Part shown: in pieces, positions 1 through 10,959 of the stretch
Numbering within the stretch: the first letter of the stretch is position 1
Layout of the letters: every line of letters starts with the position of its first letter
Origin: Aquatica leii
Taxonomy: Eukaryota; Arthropoda; Insecta; Coleoptera; Lampyridae
Length of the DNA stretch: 64,000 bases
NCBI GenBank assembly: GCA_035610365.1
Contig: CM069432.1
Coordinates: forward strand, 267,465,177 to 267,529,176
Reading direction: 5' to 3'
Translations under genes and position numbers: made by a program
Notes under the pieces: model-generated
The model's input: the letters and a program-made list of their open reading frames with translations, nothing else
What the model was told of the DNA's origin: nothing
The model's database searches: none

Positions 1-485
1 ACAATTTATTCTCCATTGATACTGAATTTGAAGCTACCAAGATTTTCGATCACGTAGTAATTAGCAATAATTCCTATTTGATAGGTAATTCTAGTAGTGT
101 GGGTGCATCTCCAAATATTATTATTATAGTTAATTGTTCGAATTGTTTTATTAACATAAATTACGTACAAGAAATTTTCAATGAAAAGTACAATTTTTAA
201 TATCTAATGAAAACTTTTCATTTTGCAAGTGTTTAATTTATTAGGTACCTATGATATCGTTGTTTGACGTTTCAATTATAGCCCGTGGGAATAAAGACGT
301 CCGTGGGCTATAAAAAGACGTTTCTGAGATATACATTTCTATATAATTGTCAATTTATGATACATCCATGCATAAAAGTTATTTATTTTGACAATAGTTG
401 TGTTTAAAGTATCAAAATTTGTAATTGTAGCTGGTAATTTAAAAAAAAATACAAAAATTTTATTTACACCGTTTCTTAAGTTTAT
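1..485. other. AT-rich stretch, nothing recognised
   Basis: No coding signal, RNA gene or repeat that I can name is visible. The short open frames on the minus strand lack any family motif. The Tc1-like remnant starts just after this stretch. Confidence 0.5.
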
Positions 486-1400
486 ATACTCTGTGACATT
501 AAAATTGCAACACCAAGGAAAAGTAGGAATTTTATCACCAAAACGTGTGTAACGTGTTTTGAGAACGTGATTATGCCTAGAGTGCGACAGCGTGAATAAT
601 ACCACCAATTAAGCGAATTTGACAATTGTTGACTTGCGTAAAGGTCTCGTAAGGATCTCGTAAAAAAAAATGCAAATCGTTTTAGCCTGAACCAATCCAC
701 TATCAAGCGTTGTTGTCAAGCATAGGCTGGAGTAAATCAGAATCGTCGTAGACAAAGAACTGAAAGAAGGAGGCAAACAAATAAGGTGCAGGACCGTCAT
801 CTTCAACTTATGGCAATAAGATACTGATTTTTGAGTAACAGATGAATTGCCGGTCAATGGTTAGGTAACGAAGGTCGTCCTGTAACTCTTCAAACAGTTT
901 ACCGTCGGCCACATCTTGTGCTAGCACTGATTGATCAACGTATGAAGTCTTCAGTGATAAATCCCGATTCTGTTTGGAGGTGCATGCTAGCCATATGAGA
1001 GTCGAAAGACGTAAAAATCGGCGGCATGTGGAGATTATGGTATGGGGTGCTATAGCCTATGGATGTTTGATATTCATCTGAGGCAATATAAACGCCCGCC
1101 GATATGCTAACAAGATGCTTGTTGCAGTTCTTCAACAGTTTTAACTACCTTCTAGAAGAATATTGCCCGTCCCCACATAGCAAGATGCTCTATGAACCTA
1201 TTCGAAGAGGAAATTGTTAATCTCTTACCATGGCCACCCAGATCTCTCGACCTTTTGCCTATTGAACGCCTGTGGGGCATTATGGGTAGAAGACTAAGGA
1301 AGTTAACGCATTTTCCACAGACGCAGGCTCTACAGTATGAGGAGGACCAAACTACCCGAACTTGCTTGTACAAGTTCGCCACTAGAAAGATAGGTTAAGA
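486..1400 (+). pseudogene. Tc1-like transposase remnant
   Basis: This is a decayed Tc1-family DNA transposon. Translation near 573 opens with MPRVRQRE followed by a stop and a Tc1-like N-terminal stretch (YHQLSEFD), where such transposases carry paired helix-turn-helix DNA-binding domains. Near 1160-1290 the frame reads ARPHIARCS, then WPPRSLDLLPIERLWG, the usual block around the last acidic catalytic residue. Several stops and frameshifts separate these blocks, so it cannot make transposase. The left end near 490 (CTGTGACATTAAAATTGCAAC) looks like a Tc1 terminal repeat. No matching right end is seen; homology stops near 1400 where an R1-like LINE remnant begins. The family call rests on motifs only. 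Confidence 0.8.
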
Positions 1401-1404
1401 TCAG

Positions 1405-1800
1405 GAAAGTGTGTCAAAATGGAAGGGAAGACTAGTCAGACTCAGTTGGATGGACTAGGTAACAGAGACGTGCGAATTTGCAACAAGCGAGAATCTAATG
1501 TGTTGGAGTGTCAGGAACTCCATACTACGGACATCTGTCAACGAAATCTGCCGTGTGAAGAAACGATCTGAACGTCCGCCTCTCGTCCGGGAACATGGGA
1601 CATTCTGAACTAGGCGAGGATATCCGGGATGAGGGACTTACGCTCTTTATGATAAGTGTTCCACGGCCGCTGTCATTCATTTAAAATCAATACTTTTAAG
1701 CGACGCTTGGCCGCTGAAAAAGACAGAAAATCGTGCTGGTCAAAAAAGTTGCACGAGCCAACCTTCCGTAGAACTTTGGTGCAGTAAATTTTCGGTTTTG
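1405..1800 (-). pseudogene. R1-like LINE 3' end remnant
   Basis: The minus strand matches, base for base over long stretches, the 3' part of the R1-like LINE at 28040-28440. Shared blocks include GAATTTGC.ACAAG.GAGAATC, GGAGTGTCAGGAAC and CTTTGGTGCAGTAAATTT. It corresponds to the C-terminal part of ORF2 beyond the reverse transcriptase. It is full of stops and is a dead fragment. Its presence in three places in this window (here, 8.4-10.9 kb and 25.5-33.2 kb) shows the family was once active in this genome. Confidence 0.7.
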
Positions 1801-3099
1801 AGTTTTGGTGCAGCAGCATAGAGCAACTATTTATGATTCTTATTTTAATTATAGACAAAAATGAAATGGTCAATTAGAAAATTAAAAAATAACAAAGGAC
1901 ATTAACGTTTAACAAACAATTGACAAATTATTAATTAATTTATTTTCACATAACACCTTATGAAGATAACTTGATTTAAAAAAAAAACAAGTGTATAACT
2001 TAGTTTAATTATATATTTACAGGCAAATACATTTCTATGGGTTTACTTTCTATGGTTTCTTCACAAATTATACAATTGTTAGTAAACAACGTTTATACAC
2101 TATTTACACTATTTTAAATTAGGTTTCAAGTTTTTGTTTATTTAGTATTGTGACAAAAAATATAATCTGAATGATCTAATTAAAACTACTACCAATAGAT
2201 TCTTGAATGTGAGTTGTAATTGTAATTTTAGTTGTAAAAAAGTTAATTGTCAGAGAATTAAATTGTGACATTCTATTAAGTTTAGTACATTTATTCAAGT
2301 GTATAAAACTTTTTGGTCCTTTAGAAAAGTAGGATTTTTGAGCTTTTCTTACCATTCTTAGATGTTCAAAACAGGACCGTCTTAACACCAGAAATGGCTC
2401 CCGGGCATAGTTATGGATAGGGCTCCTACATAAAAATTCTTACAATATTTAATTATTAAAACATATTTCAAATTGTGCCTTGCAGTTTTCATCGGCATTT
2501 GCATTTTATTTATAAGATTATCACTATAAATTTGTTTTATAAATGGTTTTGAAACCAACAGAAAAATGATGTACAAATTAGCACCCAAATAATTTAAGAT
2601 AGAACTAAATTATTAAATACAAATCTGAAAATTTTGTATTCAGTGATGGCTATCTAGAATTTGCTTGGAATTTACTCAGTCAGCAAACATTTGAAACATG
2701 GAACAATTATTTTTACTCTGTAATTACCCCTTCATTTTCTACCAGTATTGCCGTCACAAATAAATTTAATTTTATTCAAACTTTCAATAACCCCTACTAT
2801 CTCTTGTCTTCATTGCTTCATTAATAGATATCTCTAAATCATTGGTGAACTCTGAAAACTGTGAAATAGAATTTAATGACTTTTTTTAAATCTTTTCCTG
2901 ATCTTGTATCAAATTTATTTGCATGTAATTAGGTTAAGCTAGGTCTTTCACCTTGCAGATTTGGTATTTACAATTACTCTGATACTAAAAAAAAGAAAAA
3001 CATTGCACATATTGCGCGGTATGGTCAGTGTTTTTCTTTTAAAATATTAGAAAAAAACAAATAATGATAGACACATTCAATCATCCACAAACAAATCTA
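1801..3099. other. AT-rich stretch, no gene recognised
   Basis: No family motif is visible on either strand. The right part may hold very decayed upstream sequence of the LINE that becomes recognisable near 3107, but I cannot support that with a motif. Confidence 0.45.
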
Positions 3100-4431
3100 G
3101 AGAGACTTGAAGATCGTTAACTCGGAGCACGATAAGACTAATTCCTTAAAGATACGGGGCAATTCCGACAAAAGCCTCACTGGCCGCTTTTGTCTCTCTT
3201 ACTCTACAATTTTCCTTTACCCTGTATTCTCTGCAACAGCTTTTCTGTTCCCTACCTCTTCTAAAAAAATGTACAAGATAATTTGTAATCTAAGTAATTC
3301 TGACGCACTCTATACAGATGAAGTTCCAACATCTCTTATAAAATCTTGCTCCCAACTCATATATGTCCCTTTATCTCACATTCTAAACATATCTTTTGTC
3401 TCTTGTACTTTTTCTTCATCCCTGAAACACAGTAATTTGGCTTGAAGAAGACGTTACTGTTCTGTTAGTATACTTTCTCCTTTCCATTTTTGAACAAGCA
3501 GTGCACTCTCGCTTTAAGGAGTGTCTGACAGCTCATAAAATCTTGACTCTAAGACAATACGACTTCATAATTGTGTTGACTTTGTCTTCAATTTCCTGGA
3601 ATTTGGTCAGTCAGTTTTTGGTATTCTGTTTGTCTTCGTGACAGTTTTTAACCAAATCGACCACTTGCTTAAATCATATATCTCCAATCGGTTTTGCAGG
3701 GTTGCTCTTGTGGTGATACCGCTTCTGGTTTTCTAGTAGCGTACTGTGGAGTACCACAAAGAAGTATATTAGGCTCCATGCTATTTTAACCTTTGTTAAA
3801 TTAGTTTCTAAATTCTCTACATGGACGATATTACTATTATGGTAAAACGTCTTACGCTAGATCATTGATCATTGAGTTGAAGCTACGTCTGCTTTGTGTG
3901 AGAAAGTTGTTACGTACATTACACACAAGTTACAAATAAACTGTAACAAAACTGGTGTTATCTTGTTTGACCGCAACTCACTTCTGATAACTGTCTCACT
4001 TTTTTCGAAATATTTCTAGTCCGCCGTTAAGTTTCTTGGTGTCTTTCTATTCTAGAAGCTTTAATTTTAGCGTGATTTACCCTTAAAAGAATCAGGGGAA
4101 TAATCTCTCCCGAGAGTTTCCTCACACTGTCTCATGCCTTGTATGTCTCCAGATCGGGGTCTGGTATAATGTTTTGGGGTTTCTTGTTTACTCTATTAAA
4201 AAGCTTCTAGTGCCAAATGGCTACGTTGAAAGTGGTACTGGGACACTCTTCTGGTTCCTCTTACAGAGGTAAATTTAGAGATATGGGATTCCTGTCAGCT
4301 CAAACTTTCTATGTATTTGTGTGTCTTATGTTTATTAGAAACATGCCTTCAATCTCTGCCATAAACATAAACCCAACACAAGATACAAATCTAAAGTGCC
4401 CATTCTTTGTCATCACACATCTTCATTTGGC
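3100..4431 (+). pseudogene. Jockey/CR1-type LINE reverse transcriptase remnant (5' piece)
   Basis: This is the decayed second ORF of a non-LTR retrotransposon. The open frame at 3107-3445 resembles the N-terminal palm of LINE reverse transcriptases: DALYTDEVPTSLIKSCSQ, then PLSHILNIS and FSSSLKHS. Near 3730-3830 the frame reads CGVPQRSILGSMLF and then NSLHGR, the GVPQGS-LGPLLF block of the jockey/CR1 group. Near 3930-3970 comes NKTGVILFDRN. The C-terminal tail begins near 4300 and is cut at about 4431 by insertion of a PLE; the remainder resumes at 8038. Many stops and frameshifts make it a pseudogene. I assign the broad group, not the clade. Confidence 0.75.
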
Positions 4432-4444
4432 AAAAGTTGCTTCT
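4432..4444 (+). repeat. Left target-site duplication of PLE 1
   Basis: AAAAGTTGCTTCT here matches AAAGGTTGCTTCT at 8038-8050 with one mismatch. The LINE reading frame stops at one copy and resumes at the other, which marks the PLE insertion point. Confidence 0.75.
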
Positions 4445-4479
4445 GTAATAGCGAAGGCTTCCACGGCCGGAATCTATAC

Positions 4480-5475
4480 TATGATAAGAATTTCTTTCGA
4501 GTTTGGACCGTATCATTGTTGTTGTAACCGAAGTTGCTAACGTTTCGCCCACTTTCGTAAGGGGCTTCATCAGGGTGTGAGATAAATCGCAAAACTCAAA
4601 CAAGCAACCAAAATCTAACTAAGAACTTCTTAAAAGTTTGGTTATTAACTTGTGAAACAAGCCATAATCCAAACTCTGAAAAGGTAAGAAAGAAAACGAT
4701 AACTTGAGAAACGAAAATCTAACAAAGAATCACTACAGAGTTAGGTAATCAACTTGTGAAGCCAGATTCTAAACCAGATTCTAAAGTCCGTAAAAGTGAC
4801 TAAGAAGAAATAGTCTCCGTATATAAAGGAGAAGGATTGTCCGGGATGGTTAAGCTCCATTCTGATTGGGTTACGGTTGCTAAGGGCGTGTTTTCGATAA
4901 ATGATTAATGACCGGAAACCAAAGAGCAGATAGCTCAAAACCATGATCGCGATTGAAGTTATTGGGGTGTTTGATGATTTCTATGCTCTCTCCGAATTTC
5001 CTGTTGAAAAAGAATGGAGATTTGGCAATCAACGAAACATTATCAAAATCTATCTTGTGACCTGTAGTAAAATAATGTTCAGCAACCGCAGACTTGGAAA
5101 TATACCTTTTCCTTATACAACGATCATGTTCTGAAATGCGAGTAACAACGGAACGACCGGTTTCACCAATGTAGACTAAACCACATGAACAAGTAATTTG
5201 GTATACACCTTGAGATGAAAGCGTAGGAAATTTAATCGTTGGGAGAAGGTAAAATCTGAAAGATTTTGTCTGTCGAGTTAAATATGGGTTTAATACCATT
5301 CTTACGAAGAAGTTTCCCTATTTGACATGTAACCTTGTGAATGTAGGGTAAAAAGGCTAGTTTCGGATTGGATTCGGAGTAGAAATATCCGTAGGTAATC
5401 GAGTACGTGGATGTAGACGACGATTAATAACTCTTTGAATATCTCGCTTCAATTCGAATATTTCTTCTAAGACCT
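4480..5475 (-). pseudogene. Inverted GIY-YIG fragment of PLE 1
   Basis: The minus strand repeats, in reverse, the 3' end of the plus copy at about 7160-8037. The open part (4880-5299) carries GVYQITCSCGLVYIGETGR, the GIY-YIG nuclease motif, followed by RISEHDRCIRKRYISKSAV and FDNVSLIAKSPFFFNRKF. No reverse transcriptase is present in this arm. Homology breaks off near 5475, where the plus-strand copy begins. This is a structural part of the insertion and not an independent gene. Confidence 0.8.
4542..4573 (-). ncRNA. Hammerhead ribozyme core, PLE 1 inverted arm
   Basis: On the minus strand CTGATGA is followed by a short hairpin (CCCCTTACGAAAGTGGG) and then GAAAC, the conserved core of a hammerhead self-cleaving RNA around stem II. 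It is the counterpart of the motif at 7942-7973. Hammerheads are a known feature of PLE terminal regions. Stems I and III were not folded. Confidence 0.6.
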
Positions 5476-5479
5476 CCGT

Positions 5480-7878
5480 ATTTTCCAAACTTCACCACAA
5501 ACTCGTCAAACTTTTCTGCACTTTAACCATTCTTAGTCGCTGTCGTGACCACAACATCATTCCTCAGAATCAAGTTCCACATTCAGACACGTTCTTCTAA
5601 AAACATCCTACACCGTGCTAGTCTAGCGTTGATACGCGGACGGATTAAGCAAACTAAGCGAGAGTTAGACACCATTTCGCAACAACTTTTTTATCTTCAT
5701 CTTGAGCTTGCCAACACTCTATCACCAGATGATTGAAATCTCTTCGGCAACATTACTTACCAGCAGTCTGATACCACTCTACGACCAACCACTGAAGGTC
5801 ATCTCAAAAAGTTTCAATTATTAGAATCTAAGAATCGTAAAGTTTCATCCACTACTAACTCTTTAAAAACGGTTGTCAATTTATCTAGTTTGGTCCTCAT
5901 CTGAAAACAGGAATCGGTGCTCTCTAAGGGTTTGAATTGTGTGGTTGCTCCTAAACGTATTTCTAAAGAAGATATTTTATGTGCTGTTAAGTCCTCTATA
6001 AGACATCTTCCTCGTCCCATCTCAGATCCCATTCGTATTAACACAAATTCTTGAATCAAATAAAATGCTTAAATCCAAAATTTTTAAGTCTGAAGAGTCA
6101 GCTCTAAAAAGCCTTCGTAAGAATCCTGATATTATTGTTCTTCCAGCCGACAAAGGCGACGCTACTGTAGTTTTGAACCAAATTGATTATGTTGCAAAAA
6201 TCCATTCGATTTTGTCTGAGAAAATTTACGCATTTCTAACTCACAACCCCACCTCGAAGATTGAATGTGAAGTCAGCCAAATCATCAAATTTTCCAATCT
6301 ACCTCCTGAAACTAAACGTCGACTTACCCCATCGGATTCTAAACCAACTCGTCTATACGGACTTCCCAAAGTTCACAAACAAGATATTCCTTTTCGACCT
6401 ATCAGTACTATCCAATCTCCTACCTACAAGCTAGCCAAGTTCTTGTCTAACATTCTTTGCGAGTTTACAGGTAAAACCTTTTCTCACATTCTCAACTCTC
6501 AGCATTTTATTCAACGTCTAGAAACTATAAAACTTGAACTTCAAGATGTTCTTGTGAGCTTTGATGTTACTTCACTTTTTACTAAAGTTCCTATTAAGGA
6601 TTCGCTTATTATCATCAAACAGATTCTGTCTCAACATGGCAAGGACTTGAGTTTGGTTCCTCTTATTGAAAAGTGTCTATCCTTTACTTACTTCCAAGTT
6701 TTACGAACAGGTTTCTGGTGCTGCTATGGGTTCTCCTCTATCACCTGTTGTAGCTAACATTTTTATGGAATCGTTTGAAACGCTTGCTTTGGAATCATCA
6801 ATATTAAAACCTAAAGTGTGGTTTAGGTATGTTGACGACACGTTTATGGTTTGACCTCATGGTCATCTCAAATTGTCTAAGTTTCTTGATCACCGTAACA
6901 ATCAACACTTAGATATCAAATTTAATATGGAAATCGAAAGTAATAGTTCTCTTCCATTTCTTAACGTTCTTGTGACTCGTAAGTCCGACGGACTTCTGGG
7001 CCATTCTGTTTATCACAAACCCACCCATACGGACAGATACCTTCATGCTGCGTCTCATCATCATCCTGCACAGAAACGTTCTGTTATTGAATCTTTGGTT
7101 CATCGTGCCTTTTCTATTTGCCAACCTGAGAATCTAGACCCGGAACTCCGTCATCTTACTAGTACCTTAGTGAACAATGGTTATGTGAAGCGAGATATTC
7201 ATAAAGTTATTAATTGTCGTCTACATCCACGTACTCAATTACCTAAGGTCATTTCTATTCCCGAATCCAATCCGAAACTAGCCTTTTTACCCTACATTCA
7301 CAAGGTTACAGATCAAATAGGGAAACTTCTTCGTAAGAATGGTATTAAACCCATATTCAACTCGACAGGCAAAATCTCTCAGATTTTACCTTCTCCCAAA
7401 GATTAAATTTCCTACACTTTCATCTCAAGGTGTATACCAAATTCCTTGCTCATGTGGTTTAGTCTACATTGGTGAAACCGGTCGTTCCGTCATTACTCGC
7501 ATTTCAGAACATGATCGTTGTATAAAGAAAAGGTATATTTCCAAGTCTGCAGTCGCTGAATATCATTTTACTACAGGTCACAAGATAGATTTTGATAATG
7601 TTTCGTCGATTGCCAAATCTCCATTCTTTTTCAACAGGAAATTCCGAGAGAGCATAGAAATCATCAAACACCCCAATAACTTCAATCGCGATCATGGTTT
7701 TGAGCTATCCCCTCTTTGGTTCCCGGTCATTAGTCATTTATCGAAAACACGCCCTTTAGCAACCGTAACCCAATCAGAGTCGAGTTTAACCATCCGTGAC
7801 GATCCTTCTCCTTTGTCGTTTTCTCTCTTACTTTTTCAGAGTTTGTATTATGGCTTGTTCCACAAGTTGATAACCTAA
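5480..7878 (+). pseudogene. PLE 1 reverse transcriptase with C-terminal GIY-YIG nuclease
   Basis: This is the single ORF of a Penelope-like element, now in several frames. Order: N-terminal region (5545-5736, then about 5820-6060), reverse transcriptase (6065-6757) with IIVLPADKGDATVVLN, RLYGLPKVHK and VSFDVTSLFTKVP, a frameshift near 6700, then GAAMGSPLSPVVANIFME and the catalytic FRYVDDTF (near 6828-6850). A TGA at 6852-6854 follows, after which the same frame continues to 7406. A further shift leads to the GIY-YIG domain (7339-7878) with GVYQIPCSCGLVYIGETGR. The conserved YVDD box and GIY-YIG residues are present, but two or more frameshifts and the stop disable this copy. Confidence 0.85.
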
Positions 7879-7941
7879 CTTTTGAGAAGTTCTTAGTTAG
7901 ATTTCGGTTGCTTGTTTGAGTTTTGCGATTTATCTCACGCC

Positions 7942-7973
7942 CTGATGAAGTCCCTCACGAAAGTGGGCGAAAC
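7942..7973 (+). ncRNA. Hammerhead ribozyme core, PLE 1 plus arm
   Basis: CTGATGA at 7942, a stem II hairpin (CCCTCACGAAAGTGGG) and GAAAC at 7969-7973 form the hammerhead core. It lies between the GIY-YIG domain and the 3' end of the element. Confidence 0.65.
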
Positions 7974-8037
7974 GTTGGCAACTTCGGTTACAACAACAAT
8001 AACACGGTTCAAACCCGGAAGACATTCTTATCATAGT

Positions 8038-8257
8038 AAAGGTTGCTTCTACTCAGCTATAAGAGTCAATAACTTGATTCCTGTCACAATTAGAGCGCTC
8101 TTTACAAAATTATTCAGAACAGAGGTTAGAGTAGCTAATCAGACTGGAGTCCTATTCTTTATTGGAGGACCTGGCCTGGTCCGTATAGGGTTACAAAAAT
8201 AGTAGAACTTTGGCCAATTAGTTTAAAAAAATGTTTTTTTAACTTGGTATTATGTGT
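8038..8257 (+). pseudogene. LINE C-terminal tail, 3' piece
   Basis: The frame KGCFYSAIRVNNLIPVTIRALF, then FRTEVR, is the C-terminal end of the LINE whose upstream part ends at 4431. It resumes directly at the PLE target duplication (8038-8050). A short AT-rich 3' stretch follows, ending where the CACTG-type transposon starts near 8258. Confidence 0.65.
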
Positions 8258-8420
8258 AAATAACACTGATCTGCAAAAAAATATTTTTTATCGAGCCCTG
8301 ACACTATTCCGGGTGATTCTTATGTAAAATGACGTCCTGAATCCAAATATGTCTTCCGTTTTCTTTCATCACCCACCATTTTCGAGGGAGCCCCAAATCT
8401 CTAATTTTACCATTTTTCGA

Positions 8421-9880
8421 GGTTTGAGAATCGTTGTTAGCCTACCAGTTTTCCAACTATTTGGAAAATACCCGCATTGAACAGAAGAGTTGAATAGGTC
8501 AAGGAGCGTCGAAGAGAGGGAATCTTGTACAACTGTTCTTAGTACGTTACAGTGTACTCTGTCAGGTCCGGGAGCTTTATTCCTAGGAATTCTGCTAGCC
8601 ACCGATGCTATATCTTTTTTTCTAACTACCCAGTCATGTCGGAATTTAATATTTGCAAAAGATCGGGATTTAATTTGGGTTTGGTAAGAATCGTCGTTAG
8701 TTAGATCGTCGTCTGGGAACAAGGAACTTGACTTGATTGTATCGAGTTCTGTGAGAATCTATCTGTACCGTCACGAACGTTGAAGCATGGTTGGATAGCA
8801 AGGAACTTTTGTGAGGATATCCTATAAACTAATTTTTACGGACTCCCCGCCAAACTTCTTTCTACAAACCTTTACCATGAGCTCAATTTAGCATTCCTCA
8901 CTACCAGTTTATACCGGTGAAGCGCGGCCTTGTACGAATTTAGCCATTGAGTTTTTAGCGCTGCTGGGACCTTTTGAATATGCTTTCTTAAGCAAAGAAC
9001 GACTTGCTTTAACCTATCTAGCTTTGGACTCCGCCACGGTACACCAGCTCTAGAATTCGAGCGAACTTGGTTTAAGCCATTTTAGCTAGATTCGAGGGTC
9101 AGTCTGGTCAGGTTATCAAGGGAGAGACGTCTATGGAAATAAGATCGTGACACTTAGCTCCACATGGAAGATAAGTATGAAGTAGGGCGCTTACAGCTGT
9201 GTTCCGTTTGACGGGGTCTATGTGTTTGACATCAAGGATACGCTTAGGGATCAGAACCGATCGAGGATTTTTGACGGTTAATCAAAACGTATCAGTCGGT
9301 GGTCACTTTCAGTCACCTCCGGAATAACTTTCCAGTTAGAAATTTTTCTAGCTAAAACTTGTGATGCTAATGCGACATTGGCATTTGAATTACCTTGGTG
9401 ACTAGCAAAGGTGAAAGGTTGATCAGGCTCATTTACAACATTTCGGTCACGTTACTTTAGATATTGTAGATGAATACTAACATCCTTGCTTGGTGGCCAA
9501 TAAACGCCAATACCCAAGGAGGCGTTTCAACTGTGATCATAGATACGGCAGGGCAGTCATTAGTTGGATGACTGAGGGTAACTACTCCGACGGGCCTTGC
9601 GCAATTGTAAACAATAGCCAAGAAATACCGCATAGAAGTGGATGCGGTTATTTAAGGGCAAGGCCGCATCAACGAGCCTATACCCTGAATCAGAACTATA
9701 CACATAAGGGTTTTGGATCAGTAGAATACCTATATCATTGTCGGAGGAGAAGTTTATGACTTTTAAGGTTGCAGTACGAGAACGCTGAAAATTCACTTGC
9801 GCATTCCTAAGAGTCAGAGAAGCGTCCTCACTGTCCATAATCGGTATGAGATATCTTGGCGTCAAGCCTATTTAAGTACC
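8421..9880 (-). pseudogene. R1-like LINE ORF2 remnant (endonuclease and start of reverse transcriptase)
   Basis: Minus-strand ORF2 of an R1-clade-like LINE. The stretch 9865-9560 reads LRNAQVNFQRSRTATLKV, then IGILLIQNPYVY and GYRLVDAALPLNNR, which is the N-terminal half of the apurinic-type endonuclease (usual QEP motif here QNP). At 8722-8430 the frame has SVASRIPRNKAPGPDRVHCN and FNSSVQCGYFPNSWKTGRL, the first reverse transcriptase blocks. The sequence ends abruptly near 8421 before the catalytic YADD/YLDD region, so the 3' half is missing. Many stops and frameshifts. It lies inside the CACTG transposon copy 1. Confidence 0.75.
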
Positions 9881-9899
9881 CCGGGCAGTTATTAGAAGA

Positions 9900-10895
9900 C
9901 GCCTTGTGTTTTATCACATCGTTTTTATGGCCATGTTTTATGCAAGTAGCGCATACAAGGTCTCCTGCGGTTTTTGGGCAATCTCTAGTATCGTGCTTTA
10001 CAGCAAAATTATTGTATTGAAGCTCACTCTTTCAGTCACCTTGTTGGTGACCGAACTTCTGGCACTTGAAGCATCTTAAGATGCGCACATTGCATGAATT
10101 CTAGGCAACGTAGACTAGACGGTTGACCATTAAGTACTTTCGTACCTCCGAAGTTACTTCAATAACGTAATTAGTATTTGCCCTGTTTCTAGGCTCGATT
10201 TTTGTTATAATCTTAAGATGTTCTTTAGCCTGTTTAACTATATCGTTAGAGGCAGCATCGAAATTTTGTTCGAGGATTGCCTTTTTCAACTGCTCGGGGG
10301 AAAGGTTAAATGGAACGTCCGAGAAAGAAATTCTAGAAAGGGTTTTGTCTTGCGGTCACAAGGCCGGCATTGTTAAGGATATCCACTGCGATTTTAGACA
10401 GGTCTGTCTTTTCGGACTCCAGGCGAAGAGAGTTTTATCACACTTTCGTCACTCAGTCTAGTCGTAGACCGAGCGTGGTAGGATTTAGGTTCTTTATTAG
10501 AGTCAGCTATTTTAAAGTTTGTCTCGGGCGTTGGAACGATTACAACTGTGTTTAACTCTGTCGGTAATTCTGCTCGACTAAGCTACTTGGGCATACGATA
10601 CAGGACCAGTGGTGATTTGCTGACCAGGAACTGACAACTTGTCATTTACGGACTAAAGGGCCGTTTGGATGGACGATGTTTGAATGTTGCGTAGACTTTC
10701 TTTTAGCCAAAGTGGATTTCCGAAATATGGATGGATGGACAATACATCCATTAACTGTCTTCCAGTAGTTAGCTTGGAAATGCCGGAATTGGCATCAGTG
10801 TCGTCGTTTTTACGACAACGTTTGAAAGAACAGGATTCAACCTCTACAATAGAGGTTGAAAGAGTAGGAGAAGTTGCGCGCGACATAAATATATG
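9900..10895 (-). pseudogene. R1-like LINE ORF1 (Gag-like) remnant
   Basis: Minus-strand first ORF upstream of the endonuclease. The piece at 10289-10101 (ILEQNFDAASNDIVKQAKEH, then PRNRANTNYVIEV and VNRLVYVA) precedes a cysteine-rich part near 10080-9900: CFKCQKFGHQ, CPKTAGDLVCATCIKHGH and NCPGYLN. This matches the set of CCHC zinc knuckles that ends ORF1 in R1-type LINEs. The N-terminal stretch (10886-10653) contains no recognised motif. It is homologous to the ORF1 pieces at 30690-30993 and 32667-33190. Confidence 0.7.
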
Positions 10896-10959
10896 GACAT
10901 GAATTTAATTTAAATGGGAAAAGAACTATTTTAGCTGTAAACAGTAATAAATAAAAAGA

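Larger units (their letters stand above)
4445..8037 (+). mobile_element. Penelope-like element 1 with inverted partial copy
   Basis: A whole PLE insertion: an inverted 3' fragment (minus strand, about 4480-5475) followed by a near full-length plus-strand copy (about 5480-8037). The two share the GIY-YIG region and the hammerhead-bearing tail, giving a head-to-head arrangement typical of PLE insertions. It sits inside the C-terminal part of a LINE and is flanked by a 13-bp imperfect target duplication. PLEs replicate through an RNA intermediate using a telomerase-related reverse transcriptase and a GIY-YIG nuclease. Confidence 0.8.

Noticed and set aside
2640-3100. Possible start of a hAT element (CAGTGATGGC) or upstream part of the LINE
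   Set aside because: No matching inverted end and no coding motif found.
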